The translations under genes and the position numbers were made by a program. A stretch of 64,000 nucleotides of DNA from Alkalimonas amylolytica (GTDB lineage: Bacteria; Pseudomonadota; Gammaproteobacteria; Enterobacterales; Alteromonadaceae). The stretch is taken from assembly GCF_900107845.1 (NCBI RefSeq), contig NZ_FNRM01000003.1, positions 372,001 through 436,000 of the forward strand, written 5' to 3'. The notes under the pieces are model-generated. The model made no database searches. It was not told the origin of the DNA and saw only the letters and a program-made list of their open reading frames with translations. Shown here piece by piece: positions 48,283 through 58,150 of this stretch. How positions within the stretch are numbered: the stretch's first letter is position 1; every line of letters starts with the position of its first letter.

Positions 48283-49320
48283 TCAACGACGGCCTTTTTC
48301 CAGCACAATAAAGCGCGCCAGCCCGCCTTCGCTAAGTTGCAGCGCATCAGCCAGTTCCGGTTGGATCAACAACACGCCCTGATGCTCATCAAAGCGGGCC
48401 TGCTCACTGAAACTGGCACGAAAGCCCTGGGTTTCGGTGTTGCTGACTGCCAGCATCTGGCCAGGTTCAACTTTGGGTACCACCCGTACCGGCACTTTCA
48501 GGCTGCTGGCCACGGAGTGGATCTGACCAAGACGGGCTTCGATGGTTGGGCCGGCATCGAATAAATCGACATAGCCACGATGGACAAAGCCTTCTTGCTG
48601 CAACATTTTTAGTGCCGGCTTGGTGTGCTCATGCACCTGGCCTATCACTTGCTGGGCTTCTTCCGGTAGCAAGCCCACATAAATGGGATGACGCGGCATC
48701 AGCTCGGCAATAAACGCTTTTTTCCCTACGCCAATCAGATGATCAGCAGTTGGGAAATCAATGGTCAAAAAGAGTTTTTGCAACCAGCCCCAAAATGGCG
48801 GCTGACCATTGCCATCCGAAGCGCCTCGCATTTCGGCAATCACCGTCTCGGCAAAACGCTGCGGATGCTCGGCCATAAACAAAAAGCGCACCTTGGATAA
48901 AAATCGCCCGGTGTAGCCTTTGCGGTAGCTCTGGCGTAAAAACAGCGTGCATATTTCCGAAGCACCGGTGTAATCGTTGCAAAGCGTCAGCGTTTTCAGC
49001 TGATTTAACACATTCAGCTCAGCCGAGTGGTGCATTACCCTATTCTGCTGAAAGTGATACAGCGGAGTCTCAAGACCTACCGCCGCTTCAATACCGGTGG
49101 TGCCGACAATGTCGCCGGTTGCAGTATCTTCCAGCACAAACAGATAACCCTGCTGCCCCGGCTGCTCGACACACTGCGCAAAACTGCTCTCAGAGTGGGC
49201 AATTTTTTGCTGCAACCGACCATCGTTGACCGGCAGGGAAGTAAAACCTGGGCCGGACTCTTCAGCAATGTAGCGCAACGCAGCAAAGTCACTGCTTTGA
49301 ATAGGGCGAATAACCAGCAT
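48283..49320 (-). CDS. astA: Arginine N-succinyltransferase
   Basis: A 345-residue enzyme that transfers succinyl from succinyl-CoA to arginine, the first step of the AST pathway of arginine breakdown. Blocks: MLVIRPIQSSDFAALRYIAEESGPGFTSLP at the start, SEICTLFLRQSYRKGYTGRFLSKVRFLFMAEHPQRFAETVIAEMRG in successive motifs, and PIYVGLLPEEAQQVIGQVHEHTKPA. Length matches E. coli AstA (344). It follows astC by six bases. The usual astD (and astB) genes are not found here; DUF1338 follows instead. Confidence 0.96.
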   Translation of the reverse strand: MLVIRPIQSSDFAALRYIAEESGPGFTSLPVNDGRLQQKIAHSESSFAQCVEQPGQQGYLFVLEDTATGDIVGTTGIEAAVGLETPLYHFQQNRVMHHSAELNVLNQLKTLTLCNDYTGASEICTLFLRQSYRKGYTGRFLSKVRFLFMAEHPQRFAETVIAEMRGASDGNGQPPFWGWLQKLFLTIDFPTADHLIGVGKKAFIAELMPRHPIYVGLLPEEAQQVIGQVHEHTKPALKMLQQEGFVHRGYVDLFDAGPTIEARLGQIHSVASSLKVPVRVVPKVEPGQMLAVSNTETQGFRASFSEQARFDEHQGVLLIQPELADALQLSEGGLARFIVLEKGRR

Positions 49321-49326
49321 CCGTCG

Positions 49327-50562
<1,236 letters not shown>

Positions 50563-50690
50563 TCAAGAACCGGATTGGCAGAGAGCCGGAAAATGTAGTC
50601 ACAGTTTAATCGCCATAGCTGCCATTTTGCAGTATCATTCTGTACAAAATCACCGATTAAAAAGACAATTTGACTTAAGAGGTTGTCAAT

Positions 50691-51119
50691 ATGATAAATT
50701 CAGAGGACGAGCAGCTGCTGGCAATTCTGCGCACCAATGGCCGTGCCAGTGTGTCGGATCTGGCACGGGCACTGAATGTTTCGCGCACTACCATCCAGAA
50801 CCGGCTGCAGCGTTTAGAACAGCAAGGCGTGATCCAGGGGTATACGGTAGAGCTGGGCAGTCGCTTTCTCAGCGAACAGGTATCGGCCCATGTGTCGATC
50901 AAGGTGCGGCAAAAACTCACTGCTCGCACCAATCTGGAGCTCAAGCATATGCCGCAGGTATCGGCACTGTATGCCATCAGTGGTGAGTACGATTTGATTG
51001 CCATCGTGCAGGCCCAAAATACCGAGCAGCTCAGCCATATTCTGGATGATATCGGCAATCTGGAAGGGGTGGAAAGGACCAACTCGTCGGTGATCCTTGA
51101 AACCAAGTTTAAGCGCTAA
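50691..51119 (+). CDS. Lrp/AsnC family transcriptional regulator
   Basis: A 142-residue regulator: N-terminal winged helix (EDEQLLAILRTNGRASVSDLARALNVSRTTIQNRLQRLEQQGVIQGY in consecutive motifs) and a C-terminal RAM ligand domain (ALYAISGEYDLIAIVQAQNTEQL). It should bind an amino acid and form octamers. It is divergent from astC (155-base gap), so it is the likely regulator of arginine breakdown here. Its stop overlaps the end of the convergent GNAT gene by four bases. The ATG at 50691 has AAGAGG upstream. Confidence 0.93.
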   Translation: MINSEDEQLLAILRTNGRASVSDLARALNVSRTTIQNRLQRLEQQGVIQGYTVELGSRFLSEQVSAHVSIKVRQKLTARTNLELKHMPQVSALYAISGEYDLIAIVQAQNTEQLSHILDDIGNLEGVERTNSSVILETKFKR

Positions 51120-51595
51120 AGTTTTTTCTGCCAGAACACGGCTTGCCCCATGGCAGGATCGAGCTCATAGCCGGCAAAGCCAAATTTCTGGTAGCTGGCT
51201 TTGGCCACGGTATTGCCTTCCAGCACCTCCAGCGTTAGTTTGCAGCAATTGCGCGCTTGTGCTAACTGTTCAGCGGCCTTGAGCAATAAGGTGCTGATGC
51301 CCTTGCCCCGGCTGGCCGCTACCACCGCAATATCGTGAATATTCAGCAGAGGCCGGGCGGCAAAGGTGGAAAAACCTTCCACACAATTGATTAAACCAAC
51401 CGGTTCGCCATCTTCATAAGCAATAAAGCTAAAGGTATCGCTACGCTCCGCCAGTTTGCTAACCAGCTCCGCCTGAACCTGCTCAGCCAATGGCTCGGCC
51501 CCACCCATCGGGTCCAACGCATATTGATTCAGTAAATACACCAGTTGACTGGCTTGCTGTGGATCGCGGTAGTTTACAGGTCGCACATCGATCAT
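51116..51595 (-). CDS. GNAT family N-acetyltransferase
   Basis: A 159-residue GNAT enzyme: DIAVVAASRGKGISTLLLKAAEQLA holds the acetyl-CoA loop (R-G-K-G-I), followed by KLTLEVLEGNTVAKASYQKFGFAGYELD, the usual final motif. The substrate is unknown. The start at 51595 (MIDVRPVNY) is preferred because AGGA stands five bases upstream; an ATG at 51601 and a longer frame to 51628 exist, the latter overlapping the GDT1 gene. It directly follows that gene (stop at 51603), so they share a transcript and probably the manganese riboswitch. Confidence 0.9.
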   Translation of the reverse strand: MIDVRPVNYRDPQQASQLVYLLNQYALDPMGGAEPLAEQVQAELVSKLAERSDTFSFIAYEDGEPVGLINCVEGFSTFAARPLLNIHDIAVVAASRGKGISTLLLKAAEQLAQARNCCKLTLEVLEGNTVAKASYQKFGFAGYELDPAMGQAVFWQKKL

Positions 51596-51602
51596 AGTCA
51601 TC

Positions 51603-52163
51603 CTAATAATTGATAATGGTGAGAACACCCAGCAGCAGAAAAATACCGCAGGCGGCGCGACGGGCCCAATCCAGGGAGATTTTATCCATCAGCCAGCTGC
51701 CGGCATACACCACAGGTACATTGGCGGCCAGCATACCAAAGGTGGTGCCCCAAATCACCCACCAGATGGCCTCATCAAAGGTCGCCGCCAGGATCACGGT
51801 AGCGATTTGGGTTTTATCACCAATTTCGGCCAGGAAAAATAAGATGCAACTGGCCATAAAGGCACCAAACTTCAGCACGCCGGTATCCTCGCTGTCGTCT
51901 TTATCCGGGATCAGCAGCCAGAGTGCGACCAGGATAAAGGAGCCCCCAAGCAACCAGCCCTGCCAGCCAGCCGGTATAAACTGTGCCACCCAGACTCCCA
52001 GCCAGGCAGAAGCAGCATGATTGAGTAAAGTTGCCACCAGAATACCGGCAATGATGGCCAGTTTTGAACGAAAACGAGCTGCAAGGAATAATGACAGAAG
52101 CTGGGTTTTATCACCAATTTCGGCAATAGCCACCGCAGTGAACGAAGCAAGAAAAGCATCCAT
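51603..52163 (-). CDS. TMEM165/GDT1 family (UPF0016) manganese exporter
   Basis: A 186-residue membrane protein with six helices and two copies of the family motif E-x-G-D-K-T/S (AEIGDKTQLLSLFLAARF near residue 14 and AEIGDKTQIATVILAATF near 112). Family members (yeast Gdt1, bacterial MneA) export Mn2+ or exchange Ca2+/Mn2+ for protons. The leader carries a yybP-ykoY manganese riboswitch, which supports Mn2+ export here. MDAFLASFTAVAIAEIGDKTQ begins at ATG 52163; the ribosome site is weak. The GNAT gene follows in the operon. Confidence 0.95.
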   Translation of the reverse strand: MDAFLASFTAVAIAEIGDKTQLLSLFLAARFRSKLAIIAGILVATLLNHAASAWLGVWVAQFIPAGWQGWLLGGSFILVALWLLIPDKDDSEDTGVLKFGAFMASCILFFLAEIGDKTQIATVILAATFDEAIWWVIWGTTFGMLAANVPVVYAGSWLMDKISLDWARRAACGIFLLLGVLTIINY

Positions 52164-52192
52164 GGAAACGACTCAGCGGGAACATCTACCAA

Positions 52193-52340
52193 AGACATGC
52201 CCCAGGCTCCCGCTTTGGGCCCAGTGCATGTCTCAGGTCTCATCAGTCTGAAGCAAAGCTGCAGATGTTGTTGCCATGTGCAATGAGGCACAAGGATGTT
52301 GACAACAACGCCAGTCTGGCCGATTACTCCCCCAAGCGCG
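52193..52340 (-). ncRNA. yybP-ykoY manganese riboswitch
   Basis: On the minus strand the sequence GGGGGAGTAATCG (52333-52321) is the loop L1 signature of this class (GGGGAGTA). It is followed by GTTGTTGTCAACATCC and GGCAACAACATC, which form the paired P1/P3-type helices, and TCAACAT is also in the E. coli mntP switch. A downstream stem AGACATGC/GCATGTCT (52193-52200 and 52226-52233) may be the expression platform. It lies directly before the GDT1 family exporter, as expected for Mn2+ activation. Exact ends are approximate. Confidence 0.8.
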
Positions 52341-52501
52341 GCGGCATTTTAGCCCGTAGAAAAGACAGATGCAAGTTAGGCTTTTACTGGATTAAGCACA
52401 GGTTCAGTTGTAGTCTGTTAGAGTTTATTGAACGCAAGAACTAAACCATTCTTGCTTTTGTCTCATAAAGTAAGATGTTGAATGCGTTGCAGGAGTTGAT
52501 T

Positions 52502-53122
52502 ATGTCCAATTTTGTAAAAGCTACTCAGGCAGTCACTGAGCAAAAATCACAGCTTCGCCTGGTTGTTTCAACCTTTTGTTTATTACTGGCCCTGCTGGTA
52601 CTGGCAGGCTGTGCCAGCAAACCTGAACCGCGTATTGATTATGCGCGGGATGTCAACTTTGCCCACTATCAGACGTTTGGTTTTTTTAGCAACCCGGAGA
52701 CCAATACCGAAGAATACCAGAGCCTGCTGACCGATCACTTTAAATCGGCACTGCGTCGTGAGATGGAAGCTCTGGGTTACCGGTATCAGGCTGAAGGTGC
52801 CCAGTTACTGCTGAACTTTGCGTCCATCACCGAAGATAAAACCGATATCCGCACCAGTCCGTTCCGCGCCAACGTGGGCTTTGGTCGCTTTGGTCACCGC
52901 TCTGCCTGGCATCTGGGTTTCCCAATTTATCAATCGGATATTGAAACCGTGCACTACAAGCAAGGCACGGTACGGGTCGATTTAGTCGATGCAACGCAAA
53001 ACCGTTTAATTTGGCAAGGTGTGCAGGAAGGCCGCCTCACCCGCGAAGCACTGAGAAATCCAAAGCAAGCCGTGGATGAGACGGTAGCGCTGATTTTCCA
53101 GCGCTTCCCTACCCGGCAATAA
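52502..53122 (+). CDS. DUF4136 lipoprotein
   Basis: A 206-residue lipoprotein: a long N-terminal signal region with hydrophobic core (LVVSTFCLLLALLVLAGC), lipobox LAGC, then the DUF4136 domain with RIDYARDVNFAHYQTFGFFS, a central HFKSALRREMEALGYRY and GTVRVDLVDATQNRLIWQGVQEG. ATG 52502 has AGGAG six bases upstream; the earlier frame from 52475 is rejected. Function of the family is unknown, probably envelope. The gene is monocistronic with a strong terminator. The residue after the lipobox Cys is Ala, which suggests outer-membrane sorting. Confidence 0.9.
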   Translation: MSNFVKATQAVTEQKSQLRLVVSTFCLLLALLVLAGCASKPEPRIDYARDVNFAHYQTFGFFSNPETNTEEYQSLLTDHFKSALRREMEALGYRYQAEGAQLLLNFASITEDKTDIRTSPFRANVGFGRFGHRSAWHLGFPIYQSDIETVHYKQGTVRVDLVDATQNRLIWQGVQEGRLTREALRNPKQAVDETVALIFQRFPTRQ

Positions 53123-53140
53123 TCGCATTGCCCCATGCAT

Positions 53141-53164
53141 AAGCAGCCTGCGGGCTGCTTTTTT
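53141..53164 (+). terminator. Terminator after the DUF4136 gene
   Basis: AAGCAGCC (53141-53148) and GGCTGCTT (53153-53160) followed by T residues. A second hairpin, CCGGCCC and GGGCCGG with A and T-rich flanks, lies at about 53177-53199 before the MATE gene. Confidence 0.92.
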
Positions 53165-53290
53165 GTGGCATAAAAAAACCGGCCCAAGGGGGCCGGAAAA
53201 GTTAGCACTAGGAGGAACAAACACCCCTCTTTCGACAGGCTGTGCTAGTATGCCTGGCCTAAATGACAGCTTAATGACGTTAATGCCTCT

Positions 53291-54616
53291 GTGCTGAACT
53301 TTAATCATCCCAAACAAAAGCAGGTGTTGCTGATCGCTTTGCCGATGATCGCTTCCAACCTGACCATTCCCTTGCTCTCTTTGGTAGATACCGCTGTGGT
53401 CGGCCATCTGGAACATGCCTGGTACTTAGGCGGCGTGGCCCTTGGCAGCAGCTTGATCAGTCTGTTGTTTTTACTGTTAGGCTTTTTGCGCATGAGCACA
53501 ACAGGCCTGACGGCGCAGGCCTTTGGTGCCGGGGATAAAAGCGCACAGCGCGATGCCTTGCTGCAAGCAGCTCTGGTTGCCATAGGGCTGGCTCTGCTGC
53601 TGTTGCTGCTGCACCCATTGGTGATGCCTTTGGTACAGCTGATAAGCCAGGCCAGCAACGAAGTGCTGCAGCAAGCCGGTATTTATTTTCAGATCCGCGT
53701 TTGGAGCGCCCCGGCGGCACTGCTCAACATGGTGCTGCTTGGCTGGTTTCTTGGCCTGCACAATGCCCGCTACCCAATGTGGTTATTGCTGATCAATCAA
53801 AGCCTGAATATTGTACTGGATTTACTCTTTGTGCTGGGCTTTGGCTGGAAAGTCGCAGGGGTTGCCGCCGCCTCAGTGATTGCTGATTACACTACCTTGT
53901 TGGTGGGCTTACTGCTGGTACGGCGGCTGTGGCAACAACACCAACTAGCGCCCTTAGTGTTTGAACGACTTAGTCGGCTGGTTGGTTATGGCCGCTTATT
54001 TGCGCTTAATCGCGATATCTTTATTCGCAGCCTTTGCCTGCAAGGGGTGTTTGTTTTTATCGCTTTTCGTGGTGCCAGCTATGGTGATGCAATTGTGGCT
54101 GCCAATGCTGTCCTCATTACTTTTCTGATGCTGGTCTCCTATGCGCTGGATGGTTTTGCTTACGCCGCTGAGGCTTGTACCGGCAAAGCCGTGGGCGCCA
54201 AAGACAGCAGCGAATTGCAGCAGCTGTTTGCCATTCTGGCTGGTTGGGGCCTGGTGCTCGGCATAATTTTCAGCCTGCTGTTCTGGTTAGGCGGTACAGC
54301 CTTGATTGGTTTGCTAACCTCCATTGTTGCAGTACAACAAAACGCGGCTCACTTTCTGCCCTGGTTAATCGCCCTGCCCCTGATTGCGGTCTGGAGCTAT
54401 TTACTGGATGGTATCTACATCGGCGCCACCAAAGCCAGAGCCATGCGCAACAGCATGCTGCTGTCCTTCGCTGGTTTTGGTCTGTGCTACCTTCTGCTGC
54501 AAGGCATGGACAACCATGCTCTTTGGCTGGCATTGTCGGTTTTTATGCTGCTGCGCGGCCTGACTCTGGGTTGGCCTTTATACCGCTTCGGTAGCGATTA
54601 TTTGCTGAAAAACTAA
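53291..54616 (+). CDS. DinF-type MATE family efflux pump
   Basis: A 441-residue membrane protein of twelve helices. The start QVLLIALPMIASNLTIPLLSLVDTAVVGHL is the MATE N-terminus, RMSTTGLTAQAFGAGD is the DinF-subfamily block, and ALDGFAYAAEACTGKAVGAKD matches DinF. These pumps export organic cations or protect against oxidative stress and bile-type compounds. The start is a GTG (53291, MLNFNHPKQ) without a strong ribosome site. The E. coli dinF gene is downstream of lexA; here it stands alone. The 80-base gap before it is free of a recognisable LexA box. Confidence 0.93.
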   Translation: MLNFNHPKQKQVLLIALPMIASNLTIPLLSLVDTAVVGHLEHAWYLGGVALGSSLISLLFLLLGFLRMSTTGLTAQAFGAGDKSAQRDALLQAALVAIGLALLLLLLHPLVMPLVQLISQASNEVLQQAGIYFQIRVWSAPAALLNMVLLGWFLGLHNARYPMWLLLINQSLNIVLDLLFVLGFGWKVAGVAAASVIADYTTLLVGLLLVRRLWQQHQLAPLVFERLSRLVGYGRLFALNRDIFIRSLCLQGVFVFIAFRGASYGDAIVAANAVLITFLMLVSYALDGFAYAAEACTGKAVGAKDSSELQQLFAILAGWGLVLGIIFSLLFWLGGTALIGLLTSIVAVQQNAAHFLPWLIALPLIAVWSYLLDGIYIGATKARAMRNSMLLSFAGFGLCYLLLQGMDNHALWLALSVFMLLRGLTLGWPLYRFGSDYLLKN

Positions 54617-54696
54617 AAAACACTCAAGCTGCACAATTTTCAGCCGATACAATGGATAGGCTATACTTCGTCCAGAACCAACTGAGGTACTTACTT

Positions 54697-55281
54697 ATGG
54701 CGATTGCACCTATTCCTCCAAAAGCTGCCGAGGCAAGCAGCAAGCAAGAGTCTGCTCCCAAATCCGAGCTGGATAAAGCCGTTGCAGATCGCGCCGCAAA
54801 AGAAACCGCAAAAAATGCCCAGAATGCGGCCATTTTGGCAGCCAATGAGCAGGTGAGTTTAAAATCCAACAGCGAAAGCCTGCGCTTGCTGTACAAAACT
54901 GCGCTGGAGGCCATCAACAAAGAGCTGGAACCTGTGCTGGGTGAAAACGCAGCGCAAAAAACCTACGACTCCGGCATTGATGTCTCTCCTGAAGCAACCG
55001 CCGAACGCATTGTCAGCTTTGCCACCAAATTCTATGGCCGCTACGAAAAAATGACACCGGATATGGATGAACAGGAACGGCTCGACAGCTTCCTCAACAT
55101 CATAGGTGGTGCCATCGATCAGGGTTTTACCGAAGCCAAAGATATTTTAAAAGGCCTGAATGTGTATGAAGGTGAGATTGAACGCAACGTCGATGCCACC
55201 TACGATTATGTGCTGAAAGGCCTGGCCCAGTTCCGTGAGCGCATGGAAGAGATGATGCAGAAAAAACCAGACGAAAAATAA
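54697..55281 (+). CDS. DUF5610 family protein
   Basis: A 194-residue soluble, Ala/Glu/Lys-rich helical protein. The N-terminal 50 residues (MAIAPIPPKAAEASSKQES) are low in complexity; the later region IVSFATKFYGRYEKMTPDMDEQERLDSFLNIIGGAIDQGFTEAKDIL in adjacent motifs is the DUF5610 core as I recall it from Shewanella-type genomes. Function unknown. ATG 54697 follows GAGGTAC; the earlier frame at 54652 is rejected. It is monocistronic, ended by a strong bidirectional terminator. The family name is from memory and moderately sure. Confidence 0.8.
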   Translation: MAIAPIPPKAAEASSKQESAPKSELDKAVADRAAKETAKNAQNAAILAANEQVSLKSNSESLRLLYKTALEAINKELEPVLGENAAQKTYDSGIDVSPEATAERIVSFATKFYGRYEKMTPDMDEQERLDSFLNIIGGAIDQGFTEAKDILKGLNVYEGEIERNVDATYDYVLKGLAQFRERMEEMMQKKPDEK

Positions 55282-55294
55282 CCCGGCTCCCAGC

Positions 55295-55333
55295 AACAAA
55301 AAACCGGGCATGTGATAGGCCCGGTTTTTTGTT
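55295..55333. terminator. Strong bidirectional terminator
   Basis: AACAAAAAACCGGGC (55295-55309) and GCCCGGTTTTTTGTT (55319-55333) are perfect 15-bp complements with a 9-base loop, 14 bases after the DUF5610 stop. Confidence 0.95.
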
Positions 55334-55344
55334 GGCTAAAGATG

Positions 55345-55508
55345 ACTAATTAGTTTCCATCCTGAAACGGCATCCCTGCCGTTTCGCGGAGTCGCCAGGA
55401 AAAAACGCGGTTTTTCCTGGCTCGCAAAATCAATGGCTTATGCCAATGATTTTGGCCGCGCATCCTTGCGCTGCGTTAGTACCCGCCTTTCAGGACAGGC
55501 ACTAATTA
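55345..55508. mobile_element. MITE-like palindromic element with 8-bp flanking repeat
   Basis: ACTAATTA occurs at 55345-55352 and again at 55501-55508, as expected of a target-site duplication. Inside, TCCTGAAA (55360-55367) and TTTCAGGA (55488-55495) are inverted near the ends. The interior forms three hairpins: GAAACGGCA/TGCCGTTTC, GCCAGGAAAAA/TTTTTCCTGGC, and AAAATCAATGGC/GCCAATGATTTT (imperfect). There is no reading frame. The right copy of the repeat contains the stop codon of the S9 peptidase gene. It could be a non-autonomous insertion or a species-specific intergenic repeat. Confidence 0.6.
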
Positions 55509-57986
55509 CAAATTGTCTTCAAACAGCTTAAAGATACGGCGGTATTGATCCAACCAGCTGCTAGGCTGCACATAGCCGTGATCTTCGACCGGATAAATCG
55601 CCGTTTCAAAGTGCGGAATTTCCAGCTCGATAAAGCGCTGTACCAGACGCACCACATCCTGGAAGAACACATTGCGATCCACCATAGGTGCGCTGATCAA
55701 GAGCGGATACCGTAAGCCTTCGGCGAAATAGATCGGCGAGCTACGCTCATAGGCAATAGGGTCAATATCCGGGGTATTCAGGATATTGCTGGTGTACGGG
55801 TGGTTGTAATAGGCCCAGTCGCTGACCGGCCGCAGAGCGGCACCGGCTTTAAACAACTCCGGTTCATTAAACATGGCCATGAAGGTCATAAAACCACCAT
55901 AAGAGCCACCATAGGTGCCAACCCGGTTGCGATCAACATGGACGTTTTCTACCATCCAGTTCACGCCATCCACCAGATCTTCGACTTCCGGCGTGCCCAT
56001 CCGACGGTAGATAGCGGTGCGCCAATCACGGCCATAGCCTTTCGATGCCCGGTAGTCCATATCCAGCACCACATAACCATGCTGAACCAGCAGATTGTGG
56101 AACAGGAACTCGCGGAAATAGACCGACCAGCCCAAATCGCTGTTTTGCAGATAACCGGCACCGTGATTGAAGATCACTGCACGACGGGGCTCGCCGTCCA
56201 TGTGGTTCTCTGGCAGGTACAACTTGGAGTAGACAGGCGCAGCCTGATGACTGGATGGCACAGGTACAATTTGCGGTGCCTGCAACGGCAAGGCTTTAAA
56301 AGCATCGGAAATGGTATAGGTTAAACGCTGAACATCAGCAGCTGGTTCTGCGCTGGTAACATAAAGCTCATGCGGCTTTAGGTTGTTGGAATAGCGCAAC
56401 AACAGGCGGCTTTCATCCGGTGATAGCTGAAAATCAACCGCTCCAGGCAAGTTGGTGACTTGCTGCAGTTGATTGTTGCTAAGCTGCACCCTGAACACAT
56501 CGTACTGGCCCGGATGATTTCGATTGCCTTTGAAATAGATAAAACGGCCATCGCGGGTCAGCACAGGGTTTGCCACTTCAAAGGTACCTTCGGTAAGCTT
56601 CTGCGCCCGACGCTGATTCAGTGCCTTGGTGTACAGATGCGAGTAACCGCTTTCTTCGGACAGGTAATACAAGGTATCACCGGCCGGCAGCCAGCCAAAA
56701 TCATTGAAGGCATAGTTAATCCAGGCGCTGTCGTGCAGACGGTGCTGTGGCACCAGCCGCTTATTGGCAAAATCTACCGTCGCCAGCCAGCGATCTTTGT
56801 TATCGAACGCCTTGAGCATTACTGCCACCTGATTGCCTTGTGCATTCCAACGCATCGCGCTTTGTGTCCAGTACCAATCCGTCATCAAGCCAATATCGCG
56901 GATCACTTTTTCACTGCGATAACGCTCGCCACGGGCAAGGGCATTTTCCGTTTTGACCTCTTTGAGCACATCCTCATTGTAACCGGGCAAGCTGGTGTAG
57001 CTTAAAGTATGCTGGCTACCATCGCTGAGATCCACCAGAATCAACTGTTGTGGCAAGGGCTTGAAATCATGCACCCTGCGACGCACCGACTCGGCAATGA
57101 TGTCACCGCTTGGCGTGATGTAGTTCGGCATAATATCGCGATCACTGCTGCTTTGTTGATCACGAATGGCCACCAACAGGAAGTTGCCCTGCGGCGACAG
57201 ACTGGCATCGACAATATGTTTGTCTTTGCCGACATAAATACTCTGCGGCGGCATTGCAGGGTTGTACTGCCTTAATTCCTGCTCCTGTTGATGGCGCTCG
57301 GTGCGGTTACGCTGCTGCAAAGCAACAAACTCCAGCAGCTTGTGCTGCTCTTGAGCTAAATAACTTTCTGGTACGCTAGGCGCCTTAGGCGCATCTTCTG
57401 TACGAATACTGAATAGCTGTTCAGTCAGACCTGTGGTTGGATCCACCGCAAAATACAGCCAACCACTGCGATAGGCCAGCCGACCATCGGTTAAAAACTG
57501 CAGGTGACTTTGCCGGTCCTGACTGCGTGTCAGTTGACGGATGGTACCGCTTTGACTGTCTTTAACAAATACATTGCCCTGAAAAATATAGGCTTGCAGC
57601 TGACCGTCGCTGGAATACACCGCATCGGCTGCGCCCATCTGATGCACTTCAGCCAGAGATACTAAGGTCCCGTTATCCCGGTTAGATTCCGTCACTGAGC
57701 GCTTGTACCAGTCACGGATTTCACTACCTTCACGCTTGCGCTGGTAATAAATAAACTGACTGTCTGCAGACCAGAACTCATTTTCCGGTTGGCGACCCAA
57801 CCAATCCGGATCGGCCATAATCTGTTCCATGGTTAGCCGGATGCTGGCATCAGTCGCATAAACTTGCTCCAGCTGAATGGTTTCAATTCGGTGAGTAAGC
57901 CGTTCGTTTTTGGCATGCACAGAAGAGGTGGCCATACAGGCACCTGCCAGTGCAACCGCCAGTATCGAGGTTGTCAGTAGTTTCAT
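55506..57986 (-). CDS. S9 family serine peptidase (dipeptidyl peptidase IV-like)
   Basis: An 826-residue exported peptidase. Signal peptide (about residues 1-25, ending SSVHA), then a beta-propeller with WD/TolB-like repeats, and a C-terminal alpha/beta-hydrolase from about residue 570. The nucleophile Ser is in GTYGGSYGGFMTFMAMF (G-G-S-Y-G-G), the His in PVEDHGYVQPSSWLDQY, and an Asp lies between. It resembles DPP IV/acylaminoacyl peptidases of marine gammaproteobacteria, which split peptides in the periplasm. ATG 57986 (MKLLTTSILA) is used; the frame extends to 58040 without a signal-like start. It is monocistronic. Confidence 0.93.
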   Translation of the reverse strand: MKLLTTSILAVALAGACMATSSVHAKNERLTHRIETIQLEQVYATDASIRLTMEQIMADPDWLGRQPENEFWSADSQFIYYQRKREGSEIRDWYKRSVTESNRDNGTLVSLAEVHQMGAADAVYSSDGQLQAYIFQGNVFVKDSQSGTIRQLTRSQDRQSHLQFLTDGRLAYRSGWLYFAVDPTTGLTEQLFSIRTEDAPKAPSVPESYLAQEQHKLLEFVALQQRNRTERHQQEQELRQYNPAMPPQSIYVGKDKHIVDASLSPQGNFLLVAIRDQQSSSDRDIMPNYITPSGDIIAESVRRRVHDFKPLPQQLILVDLSDGSQHTLSYTSLPGYNEDVLKEVKTENALARGERYRSEKVIRDIGLMTDWYWTQSAMRWNAQGNQVAVMLKAFDNKDRWLATVDFANKRLVPQHRLHDSAWINYAFNDFGWLPAGDTLYYLSEESGYSHLYTKALNQRRAQKLTEGTFEVANPVLTRDGRFIYFKGNRNHPGQYDVFRVQLSNNQLQQVTNLPGAVDFQLSPDESRLLLRYSNNLKPHELYVTSAEPAADVQRLTYTISDAFKALPLQAPQIVPVPSSHQAAPVYSKLYLPENHMDGEPRRAVIFNHGAGYLQNSDLGWSVYFREFLFHNLLVQHGYVVLDMDYRASKGYGRDWRTAIYRRMGTPEVEDLVDGVNWMVENVHVDRNRVGTYGGSYGGFMTFMAMFNEPELFKAGAALRPVSDWAYYNHPYTSNILNTPDIDPIAYERSSPIYFAEGLRYPLLISAPMVDRNVFFQDVVRLVQRFIELEIPHFETAIYPVEDHGYVQPSSWLDQYRRIFKLFEDNL

Positions 57987-58150
57987 AGTGGCACTTTTAT
58001 GATTATGGGTATGGTTGTTGGAATAGCACCATTTATACAAAGGCTAAGGTCAGGATGCAAGCAATGCGGGTTCAAGCGGGGTAGAAACAAGATTAGCGCC
58101 CAACCGTACTGCTCTTAACCAGATGGGCACTCATTAGATTGCAACGCTTA

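Noticed and set aside
53200-53290. Search for a LexA box before the dinF-like gene
   Set aside because: No CTG-N10-CAG palindrome of convincing quality is seen.
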